In this document: positions 9,236 through 18,202 of the stretch, piece by piece
Layout: each line of letters starts with the position of its first letter
How positions within the stretch are numbered: position 1 is the first letter of the stretch
Assembly (NCBI RefSeq): GCF_900108025.1
Contig: NZ_FNUS01000006.1
Span: 1-64,000, forward strand
Source of the DNA: Halpernia humi
Lineage (GTDB): Bacteria; Bacteroidota; Bacteroidia; Flavobacteriales; Weeksellaceae
Length of the DNA stretch: 64,000 nucleotides
Direction: 5' to 3'
Notes under the pieces: generated by a model
What the model was told of the DNA's origin: nothing
What the model saw: the letters and a program-made list of their open reading frames with translations, nothing else
The model's database searches: none
Translations under genes and position numbers: made by a program

Positions 9236-10048
9236 ATGTCACTACAACAAAGCATCGAAAATATTTGGGATAACCGAGATTTACTAAAAGAAAACGAATA
9301 CCAAAATAAAATTCGAGAAGTTATTAAAGCTTTAGACGAAGGAACTTTGCGCGTAGCAGAACCTACAGAAAACGGCTGGCAAGTAAATGAATGGGTTAAA
9401 AAAGCCGTCGTAATGTATTTTCCGATGCAAAAAATGGAAACTATAGAAGTTGGGCCGTTCGAGTTTCATGATAAAATGCCTTTGAAAAGAGGTTATGCTG
9501 AAAAAGGTGTTCGTGTAGTGCCGCATGCGGTTGCAAGAGAGGGCGCTTTCATCGCTTCTGGCGTAATTTTAATGCCGTCTTACGTTAATATCGGCGCTTA
9601 TGTAGATTCTGGAACTATGGTTGATACTTGGGCAACAGTCGGAAGTTGCGCACAAATAGGTAAAAACGTCCATTTAAGCGGCGGCGTGGGAATTGGTGGC
9701 GTTTTAGAACCACTTCAGGCAGCACCTGTGATTATTGAAGATGATGTTTTTGTCGGTTCCCGATGTATTGTGGTAGAAGGCGTTCATGTAGAAAAAGAAG
9801 CCGTTTTGGGCGCAAATGTTGTGCTAACCGCTTCCACAAAAATTATTGATGTTACAGGCGAAAAGCCAGTTGAAATAAAAGGCCGCGTTCCATCAAGATC
9901 TGTAGTAATTCCTGGTAGTTATACCAAACAATTTCCAGCGGGTGAATTTCAAGTGCCTTGTGCACTAATTATCGGGCAAAGAAAAGAATCAACCGACAAG
10001 AAAACGTCTCTCAATGATGCTTTGCGTGAGAATAATGTGGCAGTTTAA
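9236..10048 (+). CDS. dapD: 2,3,4,5-tetrahydropyridine-2,6-dicarboxylate N-succinyltransferase
   Basis: DapD performs the succinylation step of the lysine/meso-diaminopimelate pathway. The N-terminal helical domain (1-100) is followed by hexapeptide repeats of a left-handed beta-helix (about 105-230; 'MPSYVNIGAYVDSGTMVDTW', 'VGIGGVLEPLQAAPVIIEDD'). The size of 270 aa matches the family. It follows the wall peptidase gene and precedes GT87 by only 9 nt, so it may share a transcript with the glycan cluster. Confidence 0.95.
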   Translation: MSLQQSIENIWDNRDLLKENEYQNKIREVIKALDEGTLRVAEPTENGWQVNEWVKKAVVMYFPMQKMETIEVGPFEFHDKMPLKRGYAEKGVRVVPHAVAREGAFIASGVILMPSYVNIGAYVDSGTMVDTWATVGSCAQIGKNVHLSGGVGIGGVLEPLQAAPVIIEDDVFVGSRCIVVEGVHVEKEAVLGANVVLTASTKIIDVTGEKPVEIKGRVPSRSVVIPGSYTKQFPAGEFQVPCALIIGQRKESTDKKTSLNDALRENNVAV

Positions 10049-10057
10049 CTGTTTAAT

Positions 10058-11227
10058 TTGAAAGATAAATTTCTTAAACTAATATCAAATCCTAAAATTA
10101 TTTTTGGGATATATTTAGTTGTTTCTTTCATATCCGCAGTTGCAAAATATATCCGAGGGCCGCAAGCCTACAATAACTATCTAATTTTTAAAAATGTTTT
10201 TTACAGCTGTTTAAAAAATCAAAATATTTTTCAGCAGCATCCAAATTTGTTTTTTGATGCTAATCATTATGGTGTTTTTTTTGCGATTTTAATTGCACCA
10301 TTTGCACTGTTACCAGATTGGTTCGGTATGCCCCTTTGGAACGTGGCGAATGCATTAATTTTTGTTTTTGCAATAAGTAAATTACCCATTTCAAATATTA
10401 AAAAATCATTTGTGGCGTGGCTTTGCTTGCAAGAATTTATCACGGCCGCTTTAAGTGTTCAGTTTAATATTGCTTTAACGGGTTTGCTTATCTTGTCGAT
10501 GGTTTATATTTACGAACAAAAAGAAACAAAATCTGCTTTAGCCATTTTAATAGGATTTTTTGTAAAAATTTATGGCATTGTAGGGCTTTCTGGTTTTTTC
10601 TTTGTTAAAAATAAAATGAAGTTTATTCTCTCATTAGTTGTTATCTCGATCATTTTTTTAGCGCTGCCGATGCTCTTTTCTAGCGCTCATTTTGATTTGA
10701 AATGTTATTGGGACTGGTACAACTCACTTACAGGAAAAAATATTGAAAATGAGTCTCTTACCTCCATGCAAGATTTTTCTTTAATGGGAATTGTCCGTCG
10801 TGTTTTAGGAGATTCTAGCATTTCAAATTTATATTTCATAATCCCCGGAATTTTACTTTTTGCCTTGCCTTATTTGCGAATCAAGCAATACAAAGAACTT
10901 GCTTTTCAGGTGATGATTTTGTGTTCTACCTTGCTGTTTTTGGTGCTTTTCAGTTCAAGTTCAGAATCGCCAACCTTTATAATTGCAGTTACAGGCGTGA
11001 TGATTTGGTTTATTATTCAAAAAGAAAAAACACCTCTGGTTCTTTTTTTATTATTTTTTGTTTTAATTTTAACCTGTTTCTCAATGTCGGATCTTTTTCC
11101 AAAATACATAAAAGAAAATTATATCATTAAATATTCTTTAAAAGCCTTACCTTGTGTATTGGTTTGGTTTAGAGTTATTTATGAATTGATGGTAAAGGAT
11201 TTTAGTAAAGATTATGCTTTAAATTAA
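10058..11227 (+). CDS. DUF2029 / GT87-family membrane glycosyltransferase
   Basis: Polytopic membrane protein with about ten helices and the pattern of GT87 (DUF2029) lipid-linked mannosyl/hexosyl transferases, which use polyprenyl-phosphate sugars on the outer face of the membrane. An early polar loop, 'NQNIFQQHPNLFFDANHYG', with acidic residues resembles the catalytic loop of GT-C enzymes. The start is TTG; the next in-frame ATG is about 90 residues in and would remove two helices. It is the first gene of the glycan cluster, and the following GT2 may supply its polyprenyl-sugar donor. Confidence 0.75.
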   Translation: MKDKFLKLISNPKIIFGIYLVVSFISAVAKYIRGPQAYNNYLIFKNVFYSCLKNQNIFQQHPNLFFDANHYGVFFAILIAPFALLPDWFGMPLWNVANALIFVFAISKLPISNIKKSFVAWLCLQEFITAALSVQFNIALTGLLILSMVYIYEQKETKSALAILIGFFVKIYGIVGLSGFFFVKNKMKFILSLVVISIIFLALPMLFSSAHFDLKCYWDWYNSLTGKNIENESLTSMQDFSLMGIVRRVLGDSSISNLYFIIPGILLFALPYLRIKQYKELAFQVMILCSTLLFLVLFSSSSESPTFIIAVTGVMIWFIIQKEKTPLVLFLLFFVLILTCFSMSDLFPKYIKENYIIKYSLKALPCVLVWFRVIYELMVKDFSKDYALN

Positions 11228-11254
11228 TCGGTATTTTATTTAAAATAAATTTTA

Positions 11255-12184
11255 ATGAAAAAAATTTCAATCGTAATTCCCGCTTTTAATGAACAAGAAA
11301 ATCTGCCGATTATTCATCAAAAGATTGCCAGAATTTTTTCTGATTTAAAGAATTACAACTTTGAAATTATCTTCGTAAATGACGGAAGTCGGGATAAAAC
11401 ACAATTGGTTTTAGAGCAACTTTCCCAAGAATTTGAAGAAGTGAAATTTATAGAATTTTCACGAAATTTTGGGCATCAACCGGCCGTAAAAGCAGGCGTA
11501 GATTTTGCCACCGGAAACGCTGTAATCTCGATGGATGGAGATTTACAGCATCCACCAGAACTTATTCCGGAAATGATTGCAGAATGGGAAAAAGGTTTTG
11601 ATGTCGTTTTCACGATAAGAAAGTATCCTAAAGAAATTTCAAAATTTAAACGCAAAACTTCGAAATATTTTTACAAATTTTTATCTAATATTTCGGATGT
11701 CAATCTCACAGACGGAGGCGGTTCAGATTTCCGATTGATGGATGCTTCTGTGGTAGATGTGATGCGAAATATGCAAGAGTCAGATTTGTTTCTCCGCGGG
11801 CTTTCCACTTGGATGGGTTTCAAACAAATCGGGATTCCATTTACAGCAGACGAAAGATTTCACGGTGAAAGTAGCTATACGCTCAGCAAAATGATGAGGT
11901 TTGCCTTTACAGGAATTACTGCTTTTAGCGTAAAACCGCTTTATTTAGCGGCCTATTTGGGGTTTTTCTTTTCATTAATTTCGGTTCTTATTTACATTCC
12001 GTATGTTATTCGTGCTTTCATCGTCAATTCAGAAATTTCTGGTTGGGCATCCTTAATTATGACGGTCGTTTTTTTTGGCGGTTTGCAACTCATTATTTTA
12101 GGAATTTTCGGTATTTATTTGGGTAAAATTTTTAAACAAGTTAAAGAAAGACCCAATTATATCATCAGAAGCAAAAATTTTTAA
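11255..12184 (+). CDS. GT2-family polyprenyl-phosphate glycosyltransferase
   Basis: DPM1/GtrB/ArnC-like glycosyltransferase that moves a sugar from a nucleotide donor to undecaprenyl phosphate. The GT-A domain (about 1-225) carries 'VIPAFNEQENLP', the DxD region in 'MDGDLQHPPEL' and 'LFLRGLSTWMGF'; two C-terminal hydrophobic segments (about 230-290) anchor it. It starts 27 nt after the GT87 gene and ends 1 nt before the deacetylase gene, so these are co-transcribed. The sugar is not deducible. Confidence 0.9.
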   Translation: MKKISIVIPAFNEQENLPIIHQKIARIFSDLKNYNFEIIFVNDGSRDKTQLVLEQLSQEFEEVKFIEFSRNFGHQPAVKAGVDFATGNAVISMDGDLQHPPELIPEMIAEWEKGFDVVFTIRKYPKEISKFKRKTSKYFYKFLSNISDVNLTDGGGSDFRLMDASVVDVMRNMQESDLFLRGLSTWMGFKQIGIPFTADERFHGESSYTLSKMMRFAFTGITAFSVKPLYLAAYLGFFFSLISVLIYIPYVIRAFIVNSEISGWASLIMTVVFFGGLQLIILGIFGIYLGKIFKQVKERPNYIIRSKNF

Positions 12185-12185
12185 A

Positions 12186-12962
12186 ATGGTATTATTGTCC
12201 TTTGATATCGAAGAATTTGATATGCCTTTAGAATATAATGGCGAAATTTCTTTTGAAAAACAGATTGCGATTTCCCGAAACGGATTAATCTCAATTTTAG
12301 ATTTACTAAAAAAACACCAAGTAAAAGCGACTTTTTTTTCCACCGTTATTTTTGCAGAAAACAATGCAGATTTAATTGTTCGTTTACTTTCAGAAGGTCA
12401 TGAACTGGCTTCGCACACATGGTTTCACTCACAATTTGAAATCGGAGATTTAGAAAGATCGAGGTTAAAACTATCAGAATTATTTAATTGTAATGTGACG
12501 GGTTTACGGATGCCGAGAATGGCGCCAGTAAATCCAGAAGATGTGTTGAAGGCTGGCTATCATTATAATTCCTCTGTAAATCCTACTTATTTACCTGGAA
12601 GATATGACAACAGAAAAGTTTCCAGAACTTACTTTAAAGAGAAAGAATTGCTTCAAATTCCAGCCTCTGTTTCTACCTATTTTAGGATTCCTTTATTTTG
12701 GTTAAGTTTTCATAATTTTCCATTAAAAATTTATAAATTATTCGCCAAAAATGCTTTAAAAGAAGACAAATACGTGAATCTTTATTTTCATCCGTGGGAA
12801 TTTTCAGAAATTAAAGACACGGCATTTAAGTTGCCTAATTTCACTACAAAAAACACAGGAAAGCAAATGATAGAAAGGTTTGATGATTTTTTGTCTTGGT
12901 TAAAAAATAGCGGTGAAACTTTCTGCACATTTCAAGAATTTATTAAAACTAACGAGATATGA
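12186..12962 (+). CDS. polysaccharide deacetylase family protein
   Basis: NodB-homology (PF01522) deacetylase, without a signal peptide. Motif 1 is 'LLSFDIEEFD' with the catalytic/metal aspartates, motif 2 is SHTWFHS (H-x3-H metal ligands), motif 3 is the 'GLRMPRMAP' arginine region, and a C-terminal 'LYFHPWEF' carries the last histidine. In clusters like this one such enzymes deacetylate an N-acetyl sugar on a lipid carrier or surface glycan. It overlaps the GT4 gene by 4 nt (ATGA), which suggests translational coupling. Confidence 0.88.
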   Translation: MVLLSFDIEEFDMPLEYNGEISFEKQIAISRNGLISILDLLKKHQVKATFFSTVIFAENNADLIVRLLSEGHELASHTWFHSQFEIGDLERSRLKLSELFNCNVTGLRMPRMAPVNPEDVLKAGYHYNSSVNPTYLPGRYDNRKVSRTYFKEKELLQIPASVSTYFRIPLFWLSFHNFPLKIYKLFAKNALKEDKYVNLYFHPWEFSEIKDTAFKLPNFTTKNTGKQMIERFDDFLSWLKNSGETFCTFQEFIKTNEI

Positions 12963-14056
12963 AAATTGCTTTTGATGCGAAACGCTTTTTTCACAACAGC
13001 TCTGGCTTGGGAAATTATTCTCGAGATTTGGTTCGTATTCTAGCCGAAAATTTCCCCGAAAATGAATATGTTTTAATAGAACAGAAAAAATCTGAACGCG
13101 GAAAGGAGATTTTAAACTTACCAAATGTTTCTTTTCATCAAGTAAAAAAGGGAAAATTTGCGCGCCAATTAAAATTTGGAAAAGCTGCGCAAGATTTAAA
13201 CGCCGATATTTTCCACGGTTTATCCGGCGAATTGCCTTTTAAGTGGAATGACAAATCGATAAAAAAAATTGTAACAATTCACGATTTAATTTTCCTGCGA
13301 TTTCCGCAATTTTATTCATTTTTTGACCGCAAAATCCACTTCTGGAAATTTAAAAAAGCCTGCGAGCAAGCCGATTTGGTGATTGCAATTTCAGAACAAA
13401 CAAAACGCGATATTATTCAGCTTTTAAAAATTAAAGAAGAAAAAATTGTCGTTGTTTACCAAGGTTGCCACCAAACTTTTAAAGAAAAAAAATCGCAAGA
13501 ATTTTTAGAAAAAACCAAAGTAAAATTCAGTTTACCAAGCCGTTTTATCTTAAATGTCGGAACCATCGAACCGCGAAAAAATCTTTTAAATATTGTGAAA
13601 GCGATTGTAGATTCTGAAATTAATTTGGTTGTAATTGGTAAAAGAACAAAATATTTTAAAAAAATTGAAAAATGTATTGCTAAAAATAAACTTAAAAATC
13701 AAGTTCAGTTTCTAGAAAATGTTTCAATGGAAGAACTTTCTGCGATTTATCAGTTGGCGGATATTTTTGTTTATCCAAGTTTATTTGAAGGATTTGGAAT
13801 TCCGGTTATTGAAGCTTTATTTTCTGAAACAGCCGTTATTACAAGTAATACAAGTTCGCTTCCCGAAGCAGGTGGGGAAAATTCACTTTACATAAATCCT
13901 GAAAACGTGGAAGATTTAAAGGCTAAAATTTTATTTCTTTGGAATAATGAATCTGAACGGAAACGACTCGTTGAAAGGGCTTTAATTGAAGTGCAAAAAT
14001 TTACGGATGATAAAATTGGAAAGAAATTAATGGAAGTTTATATTTATTTACAATAA
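12959..14056 (+). CDS. GT4-family glycosyltransferase
   Basis: GT-B fold glycosyltransferase of group 1 (PF00534). The N-terminal half has 'DAKRFFHNSSGLGNYSRDLV' and 'IFHGLSGELP'; the C-terminal half has 'LNVGTIEPRKNL' and the donor-binding E-x7-E motif in 'PSLFEGFGIPVIEAL'. It is the last gene of the GT87-GT2-deacetylase-GT4 set. The acceptor is presumably the same surface or lipid-linked glycan. The downstream region is AT-rich and ends in a long poly(T) tract. Confidence 0.9.
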   Translation: MKIAFDAKRFFHNSSGLGNYSRDLVRILAENFPENEYVLIEQKKSERGKEILNLPNVSFHQVKKGKFARQLKFGKAAQDLNADIFHGLSGELPFKWNDKSIKKIVTIHDLIFLRFPQFYSFFDRKIHFWKFKKACEQADLVIAISEQTKRDIIQLLKIKEEKIVVVYQGCHQTFKEKKSQEFLEKTKVKFSLPSRFILNVGTIEPRKNLLNIVKAIVDSEINLVVIGKRTKYFKKIEKCIAKNKLKNQVQFLENVSMEELSAIYQLADIFVYPSLFEGFGIPVIEALFSETAVITSNTSSLPEAGGENSLYINPENVEDLKAKILFLWNNESERKRLVERALIEVQKFTDDKIGKKLMEVYIYLQ

Positions 14057-14152
14057 ATTAATTTTAAGTGGTCTTTATATGTTTTTTAATAAATATTAAC
14101 TGAGAAATACAATTATAATTAAAAATAAATATCAATTTTCTCTTGCACATCT

Positions 14153-14189
<37 letters not shown>

Positions 14190-14261
14190 CTTTACAAAGT
14201 TGAAGATAAGTGTACAATTATTTACAGCAAAAACTTAGTTTAACCTTAAAATTTTATCAAA

Positions 14262-14573
14262 ATGAAAAAAATTATTTTAGGACTGATTTTATCAGTTGGA
14301 GTTTCTGGATTTGCAGTGGCAAGTACGATAGATGTCAAGAGTGAAAGTTTAGCTAAAAGCGAAGTTTTAAGTAGTATTGAAACTATTACTAAAATTACTG
14401 AAAATATAAGTTTAGTCTCTTGCTCTCACAGATATTATTTGAGAATTTATGATTGTAATGGAGGATTTGAAGACAAAGACCTTGGCCAATTTGAAGGTAG
14501 CTGTGGAGGTGCTTCAGATGGTACGTCATTTATGCATAGACAAACTTTAGAGGCAGATTGTGGACCACAGTAA
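14262..14573 (+). CDS. small secreted cysteine-containing protein, unknown
   Basis: I do not recognise this 103-aa protein. Residues 1-21 are a clear signal peptide (MKKIILGLILSVGVSGFAVAS). The mature part is short and polar and has four cysteines in its second half (contexts SCSH, DCNG, GSCGG, ADCGP), which could form two disulfides. It lies 16 nt before the GLPGLI gene and 72 nt after the poly(T) tract, so it likely heads that transcript. Short exported proteins of this sort are common beside GLPGLI genes in the Chryseobacterium group, but no role is known to me. Confidence 0.7.
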   Translation: MKKIILGLILSVGVSGFAVASTIDVKSESLAKSEVLSSIETITKITENISLVSCSHRYYLRIYDCNGGFEDKDLGQFEGSCGGASDGTSFMHRQTLEADCGPQ

Positions 14574-14589
14574 ATAAAATTAAGGACTT

Positions 14590-15354
14590 ATGAGAATTAT
14601 TTTATGTTTATTTTTTTTGACATTTGTTAAGGGTGTTAAATCTCAAAACACAATCGTTGAATATACTGTACAACAGGATGACCAGCAGTACAGTGACTAT
14701 TTGGTTTACAATCAAATCGAATTGTACAATATAATAATCGCTCATAAGTCTTTTAAAAATTATTTAGAATTAATTAATGATAAGGAATATTTAGAATCTG
14801 TAAGATATACTTCAGGATCAAAGAGAAATGTAGATAGCAATACATTTTACATTATTCCAAGAGCGATTGGAAAACAAAAATTTGAAGTTTTAGAAGATAA
14901 TGTGCCAAATTTTAAGTGGAAAATAAGTGATAAGCAAGAAACTGTATTAAATTATCCTTGTAGAATTGCATATACAGAATTTAGAGGTAGAAATTACAAA
15001 GCATGGTTTACAACTGAAATACCAAAATCGTTGGGACCGTGGAAATTTTTCGGTTTACCCGGCTTAATTTTAAAAGTGCAAGATGAAGATTTGAAATTTA
15101 TTTATACAGCAGTCAGAATCGATTTTAATTCAAGTGAATTTATACCACAAAAGTTTGTAAAATATTTTCAAAATAATACTAAAATAACTTCTTATAAAGA
15201 CTTTATCAAATTGGATAACATTTATTCTACCGAACTTGTTGAGAAATATCGCGCAAATTTGCCTGCAGGTGTGGTATTGGGAGAAACTCCTGCAATAAGA
15301 AGCCTTTCGATTGAAAGAACTTTCGAATGGGAAAAACAGCCTGAAAAACCGTAA
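14590..15354 (+). CDS. GLPGLI family protein
   Basis: Secreted protein of the GLPGLI family (TIGR01200), found in Bacteroidota, function unknown. Residues 1-19 are a signal peptide ending VKSQ. The name-giving motif is intact in 'WKFFGLPGLILKV' (about 152-164), preceded by 'YKAWFTTEIPKSLGPW'. The motif region resembles the porin/MucB-like 'MORN/DUF' repeats of periplasmic proteins, but no activity is proved. A perfect terminator follows 27 nt after the stop, separating it from the next barrel gene. Confidence 0.88.
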   Translation: MRIILCLFFLTFVKGVKSQNTIVEYTVQQDDQQYSDYLVYNQIELYNIIIAHKSFKNYLELINDKEYLESVRYTSGSKRNVDSNTFYIIPRAIGKQKFEVLEDNVPNFKWKISDKQETVLNYPCRIAYTEFRGRNYKAWFTTEIPKSLGPWKFFGLPGLILKVQDEDLKFIYTAVRIDFNSSEFIPQKFVKYFQNNTKITSYKDFIKLDNIYSTELVEKYRANLPAGVVLGETPAIRSLSIERTFEWEKQPEKP

Positions 15355-15381
15355 TTTTTAAATACTTTTATTACTAAATTT

Positions 15382-15408
15382 ATGGCAGATAAAATCTGCC
15401 ATTTTTAT
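15382..15408 (+). terminator. rho-independent terminator after GLPGLI gene
   Basis: ATGGCAGAT (15382-15390) and ATCTGCCAT (15394-15402) form a perfect 9-bp stem with an AAA loop, followed by TTTTATTTTTTT. Confidence 0.9.
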
Positions 15409-15446
15409 TTTTTTTAAATTGTAATCTTTAATCATAATATTTCTGA

Positions 15447-18092
15447 ATGAAGTTTTTTTTACTGTTTGTTCTTTTTTTTTCGCTTAAAATTCCTGCCCAA
15501 ACAGAAATAAAAGGATTTGTGTTTTCTGAAAATAAAGCGGCAATTTCAAAGGCAAATGTCATACTTTTAAATGATAAAAATCAAATAGAAACTTTCGCCT
15601 TTAGCACTAAAGACGGAAGTTTTTCTTTAAATACAGATAAATTCGGCAAGTTTAAAGTTCAAATTACTGCCTTTAATTTCTCTTCAAAAGATATAGAAAT
15701 TTCTATTTCCCAAAAAAATCAGGTTTTAGATTTAAAAACCATCGTATTAGAAAAAGTAAAGGAAATAAAGGAAGTGGTCATCACAAGAACCAATCCTATA
15801 AGAATTAAAAAAGATACCATTGAATATAATGTTAAAAATTTTGCTAACGGCACAGAGCAAAATGTTGAAGAATTATTAAAGAAAATTCCAGGTTTAACAG
15901 TGCAAAGTAACGGTAAAATAAAATTTGGCAATAAGGATGTTACTAAAGTCTTGGTAGAAAATGATGATCTTTTTGAGAATGGCTACCAAACTTTAACCCA
16001 AAATATGCCGTCGCAACCTTTAGATAAAATACAGGTGTTAAAGCACTATTCTAAAAATAAATTATTAAAAGGTGTAGAAAATTCAGAAAGTATTGCCATT
16101 AACCTTACATTAAAGAAAGATGCAAAAAGCCAATGGTTTGGCAACGTGTTGCTCGCTTCTACAAGTTATAAGGAAAACAGGCACCAAGCCAAAATAAATA
16201 TAATGAATTTCTCTAAGCGGCAGAAAATTTATGCTTTATTTAATGCCAACAACCTTGGTTTAAATGAAATGAGTGGCGTAGAATACCTTATTAATCCAAC
16301 TTCTGATAATAATGTAGAAAATGTTGGAAGTGATATCAGTACCATTTCGATCATCAATCTGCATCAAAAAAACCAACAGTTTGAGGATAAAAGAACCAAT
16401 TTTAATAATGATAAATTGGCTTCTCTTAATTATATCTATAATTTTGAAAATGATTGGAAGCTAAAATTCGTGACGATTTTTAATGAAACCCAAAACAGAA
16501 ATTATATCAACAGTTTTTATAAATTTAATTATGATGGTTTAAATTTCACCAATATAGAAGATAAAAGCTGGGAACAAAACAAAAGAAATATTGTAGGGAA
16601 ATTAGAACTTTCAAAGGATTTTAAAAATAAATCTAATCTTCAGTTTTATAATAAAATTTCATCACTAAATGAAAATAACGACAATCAATTTATTTTTAAC
16701 AATCAGCCAAACAATCAATTGGGAACTAACCAACTTTTTGCCACAGAAAATAAAGTGGTTTATACAAAAAAGTTAGATTCATCCCACGCAATCGTAGCAG
16801 TCGCGAAATATCTCTACCAAAATCGCCCGTACAATTTCACGGATGAAAATGATGTATTCACTTTTCTGCTCAATAATCCAAATGCGAAACGGATAAACCA
16901 AAAAATTGATTCTAAATTAAATTTTGGTGGCGTAAAAATTTCTTATCTTAAAAAATATGCAGAAGATAATACTTTGGAAATTCAATTGGGAAATGAGTTT
17001 AGGAAAGATTATTTAAATTCAGATTTATCTGTTTTTGATTTAAATAACCAACAAATAAATTTTGATAAAAGCCAATTTCAAAATAATGTCAATTATACTC
17101 GAAATAACACATTTGCCCAATTAAAATACCAGAAGAAAAGCAAGAAATGGACTTACGGTTTTACGCTTTTAAACCAATTGATTTCATCAAATCTTAATAA
17201 CGATGCAAAGACCGGCTTTTATGTTTCGCCAAATTTTAATCTGTCTTATGAAAATAGGAAAACAGGAAATTTCAATCTTTTTGCAAGTCGAAAAATTTCT
17301 ACCATTTCGATAAATGATGTTTTCGTAAACTACATCTACCAAGGAAATAGAAGCTTCAAACAAAGTGATATAGGTTTTACAATTCTTCCCGATTACAATC
17401 TTGGATTAAGTTACAGTTTAGGAGACATGCTTTCGGAATATCTCACTTTAAACCTTAATTTTTCACGAAATGAGGATTATATTAGTAATAACACGATAGT
17501 AAATCCCAATTATACTTTTAATCAGAATATTTTGGTAAAGAATAATTCTACAATTTCATCGAATTTAGAATTGAGAAAATATGTAAAACTCATAAAATCT
17601 CGAATAAGTTTACTTGGAAATTATCTTAATTCTGATTATGAAAACAGCATCAACAATCAAGGATTAATAAAAACAAATTTCTCAAATCTAAAGTTAGGCT
17701 TTGAGATGAAATCAGGTTGGACGGGTTTCGCAAATTATGAATTGGGTTATAATTGGACATTTAATAAAATTATTTCGGACATTAATTCTACCAATTATTT
17801 AGATCAAAAGGGATTTTTAAATTTATATTTCACCATCAATCCGCAGATTCGTGTAGAATCAACTTTAGAATATTACAAATTTGGAAATACAGCGCAAAAA
17901 ACCACACAGTTTTTAGATGTCAAACTAAATTACAATGTGAAAAAATATAAAATGAATTTATTTTTGCAAGGAAATAATCTTTTAAATTCTAATAGTATTC
18001 AGCGGTATTCTATAGATAATATCAGTGAAAGTCTCTGCACGCAAAGACTTTTGCCTTTGCATATTGTTTTGGGAATTAATAAAAACTTTTAA
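15447..18092 (+). CDS. outer-membrane beta-barrel protein, TonB-receptor-like
   Basis: Outer-membrane protein of 881 aa: signal peptide (1-18, ending KIPAQ), carboxypeptidase-like regulatory beta-sandwich (about 20-100), a plug-like region with 'VEELLKKIPGLTVQSNGKIK' (about 140-160), then about 700 residues of alternating aromatic/polar beta strands that form the barrel. The plug is shorter than in classical siderophore receptors, as in the flavobacterial 'TonB-dependent receptor / outer membrane beta-barrel' group. It often sits next to GLPGLI genes, as here, which suggests a joint role; the ligand is unknown. Confidence 0.82.
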   Translation: MKFFLLFVLFFSLKIPAQTEIKGFVFSENKAAISKANVILLNDKNQIETFAFSTKDGSFSLNTDKFGKFKVQITAFNFSSKDIEISISQKNQVLDLKTIVLEKVKEIKEVVITRTNPIRIKKDTIEYNVKNFANGTEQNVEELLKKIPGLTVQSNGKIKFGNKDVTKVLVENDDLFENGYQTLTQNMPSQPLDKIQVLKHYSKNKLLKGVENSESIAINLTLKKDAKSQWFGNVLLASTSYKENRHQAKINIMNFSKRQKIYALFNANNLGLNEMSGVEYLINPTSDNNVENVGSDISTISIINLHQKNQQFEDKRTNFNNDKLASLNYIYNFENDWKLKFVTIFNETQNRNYINSFYKFNYDGLNFTNIEDKSWEQNKRNIVGKLELSKDFKNKSNLQFYNKISSLNENNDNQFIFNNQPNNQLGTNQLFATENKVVYTKKLDSSHAIVAVAKYLYQNRPYNFTDENDVFTFLLNNPNAKRINQKIDSKLNFGGVKISYLKKYAEDNTLEIQLGNEFRKDYLNSDLSVFDLNNQQINFDKSQFQNNVNYTRNNTFAQLKYQKKSKKWTYGFTLLNQLISSNLNNDAKTGFYVSPNFNLSYENRKTGNFNLFASRKISTISINDVFVNYIYQGNRSFKQSDIGFTILPDYNLGLSYSLGDMLSEYLTLNLNFSRNEDYISNNTIVNPNYTFNQNILVKNNSTISSNLELRKYVKLIKSRISLLGNYLNSDYENSINNQGLIKTNFSNLKLGFEMKSGWTGFANYELGYNWTFNKIISDINSTNYLDQKGFLNLYFTINPQIRVESTLEYYKFGNTAQKTTQFLDVKLNYNVKKYKMNLFLQGNNLLNSNSIQRYSIDNISESLCTQRLLPLHIVLGINKNF

Positions 18093-18107
18093 AAAAATAA
18101 TTTAAAA

Positions 18108-18141
18108 TTGTTGCGCATTAAAAAAATATAATTCATCTTTG
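18108..18141 (+). promoter_or_regulatory. probable his operon promoter
   Basis: Two overlapping TTG triplets (18108-18113) stand 20 nt before CATCTTTG (18134-18141), close to the Bacteroidota consensus TTG-N19/20-TAnnTTTG with C in place of the first T. Transcription would start near 18147, some 10 nt before the leader peptide ATG. Confidence 0.5.
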
Positions 18142-18157
18142 CCAAAGCATTTACAAA

Positions 18158-18202
18158 ATGAAAACACTTAAAGTTTTATTCCATCATCATCATCTCATCT
18201 AA
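18158..18202 (+). CDS. hisL: his operon leader peptide (MKTLKVLFHHHHLI)
   Basis: A 14-codon frame, ATG to TAA, encodes MKTLKVLFHHHHLI with four consecutive CAT codons at 18182-18193. It lies 121 nt before hisG and 49 nt before a strong terminator hairpin. Nothing else here is coding. This is the architecture of a ribosome-mediated attenuator leader: when charged His-tRNA is scarce the ribosome stalls at the CAT run. The peptide itself needs no function. The symbol follows the enteric naming by analogy, not by homology. Confidence 0.8.
   Translation: MKTLKVLFHHHHLI

Noticed and set aside
14262-14573. Assignment of the small secreted protein to the NVEALA family
   Set aside because: The naming motif is absent; only the size and signal peptide agree.
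18182-18199. (CAT)4 as a simple microsatellite
   Set aside because: The codons lie in frame in a short ATG-to-TAA reading frame, followed by competing hairpins and a terminator before hisG, which is better explained as an attenuator.
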